Below, in pieces: positions 1-5,294 of a stretch of 5,294 nucleotides of DNA (position 1 is its first letter; each line of letters starts with the position of its first letter). The stretch comes from Bacteroidota bacterium (GTDB taxonomy: Bacteria > Bacteroidota > Ignavibacteria > Tepidaquicellales > Tepidaquicellaceae): contig DOWN01000345.1 of NCBI GenBank assembly GCA_003519545.1, positions 12,144 through 17,437 on the forward strand, given 5' to 3'. The notes under the pieces are model-generated. The model saw only the letters and a program-made list of their open reading frames with translations. It did no database searches and had not been told where the DNA came from. A program made the position numbers and the translations under genes.

Positions 1-615
1 ATGGAAAATACAGAAGCAAAAGAACAACTTGCTGTCATTAAAAAAATAATGGATGACAGCAGAAAAATTAATTTCGAAAACGGCTTTTATTACATTTTCT
101 GGGGAAGTCTTATTTCTGTTGCGTTAATTTTAAACTATATATTTATTGTAACTAAATCTGATTTAGGATCAGTATTAATTCTTTGGCCCATTATAATGTT
201 AATAGGTGTTATAGTTGCTGTAATTTACGGAGCAAAATCAGAAAAGCGGACTAATGTGAAAACATTTGCAGGTCAGATTTGTAATTCACTTTGGATTTCT
301 CTCGGAGTTGCAATTTTTACTTTTGCGTTTATAGGTAATATTGCTCAGGCATATAGCCCATTTTATATATCAGCAATGGTTTCAGTTTTACTTGGGGTAG
401 GATATTTCAACAGCGGAATTATTCAAAGAATAAACTGGTTGAGAAATTTAGGATTTGTCTGGTGGCTTGGAGGCTGGTCATTGTTTTATCTAAAAGGTCC
501 GATTATAATGTTAACTTTTGCCATTATGTTAATTTTATTTCAGGTAATTCCGGGCATAATTCTTTACAGGAAATATAAAAAGGAATTAGGTAATGAATTA
601 ACATATCAATTATAA
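1..615 (+). CDS. Six-helix membrane protein paired with a winged-helix regulator
   Basis: Predicted inner-membrane protein of 204 residues with no enzymatic motif that I can see. A short charged N-terminus (residues 1-28, containing EQLAVIKKIMDDSRK) precedes about six hydrophobic segments near residues 29-50, 56-77, 94-113, 121-139, 147-164 and 166-188. The C-terminal tail is basic (YRKYKKELGNEL). From memory, membrane proteins with a similar 'IxxxMxxS' N-terminal helix often sit directly upstream of small HTH_34 winged-helix regulators in Bacteroidota and relatives, and that is the arrangement here, with the regulator 24 bp downstream. It may sense a membrane condition or be the main target of that regulator; both ideas are inference. 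The ATG is the first base of the window, so the promoter and any upstream in-frame start cannot be judged. Confidence 0.8.
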   Translation: MENTEAKEQLAVIKKIMDDSRKINFENGFYYIFWGSLISVALILNYIFIVTKSDLGSVLILWPIIMLIGVIVAVIYGAKSEKRTNVKTFAGQICNSLWISLGVAIFTFAFIGNIAQAYSPFYISAMVSVLLGVGYFNSGIIQRINWLRNLGFVWWLGGWSLFYLKGPIIMLTFAIMLILFQVIPGIILYRKYKKELGNELTYQL

Positions 616-639
616 ATAGTTAAATTTGATTAATATATA

Positions 640-936
640 ATGGATAATTTTGACTATAACGAAATTGATGATGTAATTCATTCAAGGATAAGAACTGCGA
701 TAATGGCGGTTTTAGCCGTTGTTGAAGAAGCAGACTTTTCTTTTCTGAAGAATAAAATTAATGCAACGGATGGAAATTTATCTGTGCATTTAAAAAAACT
801 TGAAGATGCTAAATATATTTCTTCAAAAAAAATGTTTATAGACAGAAAACCTGTTTCGAAATATAAAATTACAAAATCGGGTTTAAGGGCATTTGAAAAT
901 TATGTTAATAAACTCGGTTCATTAATTAAAAAATAA
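640..936 (+). CDS. Small winged-helix transcriptional regulator (HTH_34 / MarR-like)
   Basis: A 98-residue DNA-binding protein that is essentially one winged-helix domain. Residues 11-29 (DVIHSRIRTAIMAVLAVVE) form the first helix, with the usual 'hxxR' opening. Residues 31-40 are the second helix, and the recognition helix is around 43-57 with the hallmark DGNLSVHLKKLE. The wing follows at 58-78 (YISSKKMFIDRKPVSKYKIT), and a C-terminal helix (80-97) could dimerise. This pattern fits the HTH_34 family, whose members are compact and lack a ligand domain. Target genes are unknown; the flanking membrane-protein gene and the operon itself are the obvious candidates. There is no Shine-Dalgarno sequence; the start is preceded by TTAATATATA. 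The next gene begins 4 bp after the stop, so the two are probably cotranscribed. Confidence 0.9.
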   Translation: MDNFDYNEIDDVIHSRIRTAIMAVLAVVEEADFSFLKNKINATDGNLSVHLKKLEDAKYISSKKMFIDRKPVSKYKITKSGLRAFENYVNKLGSLIKK

Positions 937-940
937 AAAT

Positions 941-1231
941 ATGAAATTATCATCACAGGAAATTACTGATGCACTCGTCGTTATGTATGGATGGGAGTAT
1001 CAGAATGATTCGATTCAAAAAACATATAAGACAAAAGGATTTCCTCAGACAATGGCATTTGTTTCCGCAATTGGTGCGGTATGTCAGGCACATGACCATC
1101 ATCCTGACTTCTGTAATTTCAAATATTCAGAAATAAATATTTCTTTTTCAACTCACTCTGCAAAAGGAGTAACTGAAAAAGATATTAAAATTGCAAAAGA
1201 ACTTGATGAAATTTTTACAAACGGATTTTAA
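941..1231 (+). CDS. phhB: 4a-hydroxytetrahydrobiopterin dehydratase (pterin-4a-carbinolamine dehydratase)
   Basis: PCD/DCoH-family enzyme of 96 residues, the usual full length. It dehydrates 4a-hydroxytetrahydropterin to quinonoid dihydropterin, recycling the cofactor used by aromatic amino acid hydroxylases; related proteins serve in molybdopterin metabolism. The active-site signature is clear: HDHHPDFCNF at 51-60 supplies the histidine pair H53/H54 followed by P55, and STHSAKGVTEKD at 70-81 supplies the third histidine H72 and D81. These correspond to the three catalytic histidines of the human enzyme. The N-terminal half contains the typical W18 and the 'KTYKTKGF' strand. The family call is firm, but the pterin-dependent partner is not in this window, so the physiological role is open. 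It sits between a regulator (4 bp upstream) and a TonB-dependent receptor (9 bp downstream), which suggests shared transcription rather than shared function. The gene symbol is assigned by family. Confidence 0.93.
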   Translation: MKLSSQEITDALVVMYGWEYQNDSIQKTYKTKGFPQTMAFVSAIGAVCQAHDHHPDFCNFKYSEINISFSTHSAKGVTEKDIKIAKELDEIFTNGF

Positions 1232-1240
1232 AATCAAAAA

Positions 1241-3421
1241 ATGAAATTATTAATTTTACTTGTTATATTTTTAAATACAAATTTTATTTTCTCACAGTCA
1301 AAAATTTCCGGCTCGGTTACGGATTCTGAAAATAAACCTGTATATGGTGCTAACATAGTTATTGAAGGCACTATTGACGGTGCGACGACTGACGAGAAAG
1401 GATTTTATGAATTTACAACTGCTAAATCAGGCAGATATAATTTGATTGTAACTGCTTTAGGATTATCAGAAAAAATTGTAATGGTCGATATAAATCCGGG
1501 ACAGGATTTAATCAAAGATATAAAATTAACCGAAGATGAAGTTAAAACTGAAGAGATTGTAGTTACGGCAAGTTCATTCACTTCAGGAGAAAATTCAAAA
1601 GTAACACTCACACCGCTTGAGATAGTAAGAATTCCTGGAGCGGATGGAGATCTGTTCAGAGCCTTAACAACTTTTCCGGGCACAAATCAAGTGGATGAAG
1701 GAAGCAGAATTTCTGTGAGAGGCGGAGATCCTGATGAGGTAATTACAATATTAGATCAGGCAACTTTATATAATCCGTTTATTTTTGATAACACCTATAA
1801 CACTTCTTCATACTCAACAATTGAACCTTGGGGATTAAGAGGAATAAATTTTACAAGCGGCGGATTTTCCGCTAAATTCGGAAATGCTCTTTCAGGTGTG
1901 CTTGATTTAAAGTCCTATGAAATGACAAGAGGCAGAGGAATGTTTTTGCTTGCCGGCATTGGTGCGAGTTCTCTTGCGGGAGTTTGGACTTCAAATGACG
2001 GAACAGTTGGAGCAACTTTTCAGGCGAATCAAAGTTATTTAAAACCGTTTTTTGAATTGAACGGTATGTCACAGGAATATTCAAAAGTCCCTGAAGCAAG
2101 AGGTTTTGGCGGTACAGTTGCACATAAATTTTCCAAAACAGGTTATATGAAATTTTATGCGAATTACAGCGGAGACAGAATTGGTATATTAAGCGAATCA
2201 CCATCTTATAAAGGATTTTTTAATTCAACAAACGATAATTTTTTTGCGAACTATAAAATTTCATTCGCACCTACATCTGTATCAAGTCTATCAGCAGGGG
2301 TATCTTTCAGTGCTTTTGACAGAAAGCAAAGTTATGGAGTTTTAGATTCACGAAACAAAGATTATTACGGAAAAATCAGAATGGATTTTTCAAACCCGGT
2401 TACAAGTAAAATTGAATTTAATACCGGTGCCGAGTTTGAATATGCAAAATCTGAAACATCAGGAAAATTTCCATTATATTTTTATGATATAGGCACAGAC
2501 GCTCAAAGTGTTGATTTAGATTTAAAAAATAATACGGGAAGAGTTGGTGCTTATGCAGAAGGTTTATTCAGAATATCAGATAAATTTTTTGCTATCACCG
2601 GAATAAGAACAGATTATCATACACTTTCAAAAAATATAAATTTTGATCCGAGATTATCGGTTGGTTATCAGATAAATTCATATAATGCTGTAAGAGGTGC
2701 CGTAGGTTTATATCACCAGTATCCATCTTTAAGTCAATATCAAAGAACAGTTGATAATAATTTAAATGCCGAATCTGCAATACATTATATATTAGGTTAT
2801 GAGTTTAACAAAGAGAACGATATAGTTTTCAGAGTTGAAGGATATTATAAAGATTATAAAGATTTAGTAACAAGTTTTCAGAACACACAGTTTCCACAGC
2901 AGGGAAGCGGTTTTGCTAAGGGTATAGATGTATTTCTAAAAGGCAAACTGGAGAATAAACTTACCGCTTGGATATCATATGCATATTCCGATTCCAAAAG
3001 AAAAAGATTTGACGGCGGTGATTTATATTCATCTGCTTATGATATTACTCATAATATGTCACTTGTCTCAAGTTACAATATTACAAATCAGTGGACAGTC
3101 GGGGCATCTTATAAACTTTCAACGGGAAAACCATATACACCGGTTGTGTCGAGCATATTTGATCCCGTGAACGATGTTTATATACCGGTATATGCACAGG
3201 AGAATAGCGGAAGATTTCCGACATATTCAAGATTAGATTTAAATTTACAATATATTACTTCTGTGTTTGATAAGTTTGCTGTTTTCTTTGTAGCATTGAA
3301 TAATCTTTTGGATACAAAAAATCTTTACTTAATTTCATATAACAGAGATTACAGTGAAAAAATAGAGATTCGCTCTAATAATATCCGTATAGTTTACTTT
3401 GGGATGGGCATTCAATTATAA
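1241..3421 (+). CDS. TonB-dependent outer-membrane receptor with carboxypeptidase-D-like N-terminal domain
   Basis: Outer-membrane active transporter of 726 residues that would import a ligand using TonB-ExbBD energy. Residues 1-18 are a signal peptide (MKLLILLVIFLNTNFIFS). Residues 20-98 form a CarboxypepD_reg-like beta-sandwich (SGSVTDSENKPVYGANI, then GATTDEKGFYEF). Residues 104-110 (EEIVVTA) resemble a TonB box. The plug spans roughly 118-225 and contains RALTTFPGTNQVDEGSRISV, RGGDPDEVITILD and GGFSAKFGNALSGVLDL, the usual plug signature with its R-G-G and F-G-x-x-x-S-G-V motifs. The remainder (about 230-726) is the beta barrel, rich in alternating aromatic strands and ending in IVYFGMGIQL. 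The barrel is shorter than that of SusC proteins, and no SusD lipoprotein gene follows, so a glycan-utilisation locus is unlikely. Candidate ligands are metal chelates, cofactors or peptides; the sequence does not decide. It is the last gene of the plus-strand cluster, and I see no hairpin terminator after it. Confidence 0.93.
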   Translation: MKLLILLVIFLNTNFIFSQSKISGSVTDSENKPVYGANIVIEGTIDGATTDEKGFYEFTTAKSGRYNLIVTALGLSEKIVMVDINPGQDLIKDIKLTEDEVKTEEIVVTASSFTSGENSKVTLTPLEIVRIPGADGDLFRALTTFPGTNQVDEGSRISVRGGDPDEVITILDQATLYNPFIFDNTYNTSSYSTIEPWGLRGINFTSGGFSAKFGNALSGVLDLKSYEMTRGRGMFLLAGIGASSLAGVWTSNDGTVGATFQANQSYLKPFFELNGMSQEYSKVPEARGFGGTVAHKFSKTGYMKFYANYSGDRIGILSESPSYKGFFNSTNDNFFANYKISFAPTSVSSLSAGVSFSAFDRKQSYGVLDSRNKDYYGKIRMDFSNPVTSKIEFNTGAEFEYAKSETSGKFPLYFYDIGTDAQSVDLDLKNNTGRVGAYAEGLFRISDKFFAITGIRTDYHTLSKNINFDPRLSVGYQINSYNAVRGAVGLYHQYPSLSQYQRTVDNNLNAESAIHYILGYEFNKENDIVFRVEGYYKDYKDLVTSFQNTQFPQQGSGFAKGIDVFLKGKLENKLTAWISYAYSDSKRKRFDGGDLYSSAYDITHNMSLVSSYNITNQWTVGASYKLSTGKPYTPVVSSIFDPVNDVYIPVYAQENSGRFPTYSRLDLNLQYITSVFDKFAVFFVALNNLLDTKNLYLISYNRDYSEKIEIRSNNIRIVYFGMGIQL

Positions 3422-3433
3422 TAAATTAAGTGT

Positions 3434-3465
3434 ATTGACTATGAATTTGCCGAAATATAATTTTG
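3434..3465 (+). promoter_or_regulatory. Bacteroidota-type promoter of the secreted-protein gene
   Basis: ATTG at 3434-3437 (consensus -33 is TTTG) is followed after 20 nt by TAATTTTG at 3458-3465, an exact match to the TAnnTTTG -7 consensus. Transcription would start near 3470, leaving a leader of about 20 nt. The same stretch also reads TTGACT (3435-3440), 15 nt, TATAAT (3456-3461), a sigma70-like pair with a short spacer. The placement in the only sizeable gap before 3490 supports it. Prediction only. Confidence 0.6.
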
Positions 3466-3489
3466 ATACGGTAAAATTAAACCAAATAT

Positions 3490-3828
3490 ATGCTTAAAAA
3501 AATTACATTTTTATCTTTTGTTCTTGGAGTATTATTTTTATTAAATACTGACTCACAAGCACAGTCACAGGATTTTTCAATGACAAACAACACAGGAATG
3601 ACACTGATTGATGTGTATCTTTCTCCAACATCATCAGACAACTGGGGATCAGACGTTATCCCCGGGGATTTAATTCTTGACGGTGAAACATTCAATTTCA
3701 CTTTCACAGGATTTGATAAAGACAATTGTTTATGGGATATCAAATTCACTGCCGATGACGGTAATTCTTATACAATGACAGGAGTGGATTTATGTGCGAT
3801 TACAACAATTACACTCACGAAAAACTGA
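3490..3828 (+). CDS. Small secreted protein of unknown function
   Basis: A 112-residue exported protein. Residues 1-24 are a signal peptide (basic MLKK, hydrophobic core, cleavage site SQA followed by QSQD). The mature part is about 88 residues, probably all beta, acidic and without membrane segments. It contains NNTGMTLIDVYLSPTSSDNW (33-52), GDLILDGETFNFTF (59-72), CLWDIKFTADDG (80-91) and DLCAITTITL (100-109). The two cysteines, C80 and C102, could form a disulfide after export. I recall similar short modules ('N-x-T-G...Y-x-S-P...W-G...C-x-W-D...L-C') recurring in many bacteria, sometimes in tandem and with unreliable names, but I know no function. It has its own promoter and a terminator just downstream, so it seems to be a monocistronic gene. 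There is no Shine-Dalgarno sequence; the start is chosen because it gives an intact signal peptide and fits the promoter. Confidence 0.85.
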   Translation: MLKKITFLSFVLGVLFLLNTDSQAQSQDFSMTNNTGMTLIDVYLSPTSSDNWGSDVIPGDLILDGETFNFTFTGFDKDNCLWDIKFTADDGNSYTMTGVDLCAITTITLTKN

Positions 3829-3851
3829 AATAATTAATTTTATTTTTAACA

Positions 3852-3879
3852 AAAAAAGCCTGCACTTGCAGGCTTTTTT
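3852..3879. terminator. Bidirectional intrinsic terminator
   Basis: An inverted repeat pairs GCCTGC (3858-3863) with GCAGGC (3868-3873) around an ACTT loop. It is flanked by six A on the left (3852-3857) and six T on the right (3874-3879). On either strand this is a GC-rich hairpin followed by a U tract. It lies between two convergent genes, 30 bp past the stop of the secreted-protein gene and 35 bp past the stop of the minus-strand membrane-protein gene, so it can end both transcripts. Confidence 0.9.
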
Positions 3880-3913
3880 GTTTATAGAAATAAATTTTAT
3901 TAACTAAAATTTT

Positions 3914-4693
3914 CTAAATTGTCTTTAAAGTTAAGTTTTTGTTAGAGTCTGCTCTTCTGAATAATATAGCCGCCGTTAACCAAAGAGTTACAAAGAACAT
4001 ATTAATTATTATTACCTGAAATACTCCGATTGTAATTTCAGGTTGTTTAATTATCAGTGCAATTACAGGAACTACCGCCTGAGCAATTGCAGTAACAATT
4101 AATGCATTCGACATTCCTAAAGGTTTTAATTTTGAAATCACAGTTCCTAAAAATCCGATTAGAATAACACCGAAGAAAAGAACATTAATCTGATTATCTT
4201 CACTTCCAATTATCCCGACCGCAAGATTTGCCCAAACTAAGAATAACGCGGTAAAAACTGTTATCGCTGCGGCAATTTTATATGTTTTGTTTATTAATTT
4301 TTTTGTGATGAATAGATAAGATAATCCGGCACCAAACAACAGTATGAATGCTGCGATAAAATCAAATGGTGACCAGTTTACTTCAGTGGATACCTGCATT
4401 GCAATAAATGGAATTGATAATAATCCGAGACAAACTAAAAAGACTTTTACTAAATTTTTATTATTCATAAATAAAGTATTTAAATTTGATTTAATAATTT
4501 CATGTGATGTTTCAATAAAGGTTTTTATAAAAAATAAAAAGATACTCTTGTTTTCTTTTGAATTTTGTTTTAAAAGATCGTTAAAAACTAATTTCATTTC
4601 AGATCCGAATTTGTTATAAAATTTTTTGGGATAGAAACAGATTAGGAACGAATATAATTTAAAATAAATATTGAATTTTTTTTCAGGTTTCAT
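3914..4693 (-). CDS. Six-helix membrane protein in an operon with PadR regulator
   Basis: A 259-residue predicted inner-membrane protein, second gene of the padR operon. The cytoplasmic N-terminal part (1-75) contains FYPKKFYNKFGSEMKLVFND (20-39). It resembles the 'YPxxFRxxFGxEM...F.D' motif found at the N-terminus of permease-like and membrane proteins encoded next to PadR regulators. About six hydrophobic segments follow, near residues 81-100, 110-129, 138-162, 170-187, 195-215 and 222-245. The tail is short and polar (RRADSNKNLTLKTI). There is no ATPase or catalytic motif, so it is not a complete transporter on its own. Its ATG lies within the last codons of padR (11-base overlap, ATGAAACCTGA), which implies translational coupling and control by PadR. 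The role is unknown; a PadR-controlled membrane or envelope-stress function is the reasonable inference. Confidence 0.82.
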   Translation of the reverse strand: MKPEKKFNIYFKLYSFLICFYPKKFYNKFGSEMKLVFNDLLKQNSKENKSIFLFFIKTFIETSHEIIKSNLNTLFMNNKNLVKVFLVCLGLLSIPFIAMQVSTEVNWSPFDFIAAFILLFGAGLSYLFITKKLINKTYKIAAAITVFTALFLVWANLAVGIIGSEDNQINVLFFGVILIGFLGTVISKLKPLGMSNALIVTAIAQAVVPVIALIIKQPEITIGVFQVIIINMFFVTLWLTAAILFRRADSNKNLTLKTI

Positions 4694-5117
4694 ATATAAT
4701 TTTGTCAGGAATTAAATTTTGTTTTTCTGCAAGCGAAACGATTTCTCTGTATCTTTGTAATTCTTTGCTTAGGGCATTTTCACCTTCAGATGTCATTTTA
4801 TAATATACTCTTCTTTGGTCATTAAGTTTTGATTCTTTAATTTTCGTGTTTTCAGTTTTTTGATTATTAATTTCATGCGAAATAATTTGGTGATCTTGAA
4901 GTTCAGAATCAGTTTTTTTATTACTTTCTGCTATTAACCCGGCTTCCAACATTCTGCTAATCGAACCATAAAGAGTCCCGGGTCCCATTTTAATTTTTCC
5001 AAGTGAATCAATCTTAACCTGTTTCATAATCGCATAACCATGTTTTTCACCTGTCGAAAGTGCAAGTAAGATATGTAAAACTGCAGGAGTTAAAGGATTT
5101 TTGTTATTGTTAATCAT
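4683..5117 (-). CDS. PadR-family transcriptional regulator with enlarged wing
   Basis: A 144-residue dimeric DNA-binding repressor of the PadR family. The winged helix runs from LTPAVLHILLALSTGEKHGY (9-28) through the recognition region MGPGTLYGSISRMLEAGLIA (44-63). The wing's second strand is QRRVYYKMTSEG (101-112), followed by a C-terminal dimerisation helix (113-134). All core PadR landmarks (HGYAI, G-x-G-T-L-Y, L-x-x-G-L-I, R-R-x-Y-Y-x-x-T-x-x-G) are present. In relatives, 'D-x-E-L-x-D' leads directly into the 'RRxYY' strand; here about 25 polar residues (around 76-100) are inserted, making the wing loop unusually long. PadR repressors usually control their own operon and release DNA on binding a small molecule such as a phenolic acid or antimicrobial; the ligand cannot be read from sequence. 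A palindrome overlaps the promoter just upstream. The start is the only plausible one, since M31 would delete the first helix. Confidence 0.92.
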   Translation of the reverse strand: MINNNKNPLTPAVLHILLALSTGEKHGYAIMKQVKIDSLGKIKMGPGTLYGSISRMLEAGLIAESNKKTDSELQDHQIISHEINNQKTENTKIKESKLNDQRRVYYKMTSEGENALSKELQRYREIVSLAEKQNLIPDKIIYET

Positions 5118-5136
5118 TTTTATTAATCAATCTTAA

Positions 5137-5168
5137 CAAATATATCCGTTACGGATATATTTAACAAG
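5137..5168 (-). promoter_or_regulatory. Bacteroidota-type promoter of the padR operon
   Basis: Read on the minus strand, CTTG (5168-5165) is followed after exactly 20 nt by TATATTTG (5144-5137), a full match to the TAnnTTTG -7 consensus with a TTG-containing -33 element. The spacing equals that of the promoter found at 3434-3465. Transcription would begin near 5130, giving a leader of roughly 13 nt before the padR ATG. The A-rich leader has no Shine-Dalgarno sequence. Confidence 0.6.
5138..5162. promoter_or_regulatory. Palindromic operator candidate for PadR
   Basis: A perfect inverted repeat: left arm AAATATATCCGT (5138-5149), a single central T (5150), right arm ACGGATATATTT (5151-5162). 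It covers seven of the eight bases of the predicted -7 box and most of the promoter spacer, and starts 20 bp upstream of the padR start codon. A dimeric repressor bound here would block RNA polymerase. Symmetry, position and the adjacent PadR gene together make autorepression likely, but binding itself is inferred. Confidence 0.7.
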
Positions 5169-5294
5169 TTGATATTTAGTCCAAACATAGAATCCTGAGC
5201 AACTCAATTTAGAATTTAAATGGAATTTACAAAATATATTAACAAATTTGATGAATAAAACTAAACATTATAAATTTTTATTAATAAATTATTT
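5169..5294. other. AT-rich non-coding stretch with no recognised gene
   Basis: The 126 bp beyond the padR promoter contain only very short open frames (about a dozen codons at most) and no hairpin terminator, tRNA or repeat array. TTAACAA recurs at 5133-5139, 5161-5167 and 5239-5245, which in such AT-rich DNA may be chance. The stretch probably belongs to the intergenic region before a neighbouring gene outside the window. Confidence 0.6.

Noticed and set aside
621..628. TAAATTTG between the first two genes, a match to the TAnnTTTG -7 box that could be an internal promoter.
   Set aside because: No TTG element is present at 19-21 nt upstream, and such matches are frequent in AT-rich DNA; the 24-bp gap fits simple cotranscription.
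1405..2204. Minus-strand open frames of about 90-110 codons (1405-1683 and 1872-2204) inside the receptor gene.
   Set aside because: They lie opposite clear plug and barrel coding sequence, and their translations show no recognisable domain; shadows of the receptor frame.
3450..3471. CCG...CGG weak inverted repeat after the receptor gene, considered as a terminator or operator.
   Set aside because: Only a three-base GC arm with interrupted pairing and no following T tract; it overlaps the promoter but is too weak to call.
3477..3749. Minus-strand 90-codon open frame opposite the small secreted-protein gene, considered as an antisense or antitoxin-like gene.
   Set aside because: The plus-strand frame has a convincing signal peptide, promoter and terminator, while the antisense frame has no recognisable features.
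4344..4619. Plus-strand open frame of 91 codons opposite the minus-strand membrane protein.
   Set aside because: Low-complexity antisense translation with no family features; the opposite strand encodes a coherent six-helix protein coupled to padR.
5182..5189. TATGTTTG on the minus strand, a possible second, upstream padR promoter -7 box.
   Set aside because: The expected -33 position holds no TTG; the nearest ATTG is only 15 nt away. The promoter at 5137-5168 is better in sequence and position.
1..5294. Looked for mobile elements, CRISPR repeats, tRNA genes, riboswitch-like leaders and toxin-antitoxin pairs.
   Set aside because: No transposase or integrase, direct-repeat array, cloverleaf or long structured leader was visible; both small DNA-binding proteins fit regulator families rather than antitoxins.

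Overview
This AT-rich 5.3 kb window looks like chromosomal DNA from a member of the Bacteroidota/Chlorobiota-Ignavibacteria group. The evidence is a TonB-dependent receptor with an N-terminal carboxypeptidase-D-like domain, A-rich translation starts with no Shine-Dalgarno sequence at any gene, and two intergenic sequences fitting the Bacteroidota promoter pattern (TTG near -33, about 20 nt, then TAnnTTTG near -7). No lineage was tested by search; Ignavibacteria is my best guess from the style of the proteins.

The left part (1-3421, plus strand) is a tightly packed gene string that begins at the first base of the window. It holds a six-helix membrane protein, a small winged-helix regulator of the HTH_34 type, a pterin-4a-carbinolamine dehydratase (phhB/PCD family) and a TonB-dependent outer-membrane receptor without a SusD partner. 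Gaps are 24, 4 and 9 bp, so one transcript is likely. Its promoter lies outside the window.

The middle part (3422-3880) has its own promoter, a 112-residue secreted protein of unknown function, and a strong hairpin terminator with A and T tracts on both flanks. The terminator can serve the convergent genes on both sides.

The right part (3914-5168, minus strand) is a two-gene operon: a PadR-family regulator and, overlapping its end by 11 bases, a six-helix membrane protein. Upstream of padR a near-perfect 25-bp palindrome lies across the -7 box and promoter spacer, as expected for an autorepression operator. The PadR protein carries an unusual 25-residue insertion in its wing. The remaining 126 bp (5169-5294) are AT-rich and hold no gene that I can see.

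The window therefore contains two independent 'small winged-helix regulator plus six-TM membrane protein' modules, facing each other around a receptor gene and a secreted-protein gene. I see no CRISPR array, mobile element, tRNA or rRNA, and no clearly novel defence or biosynthetic system.
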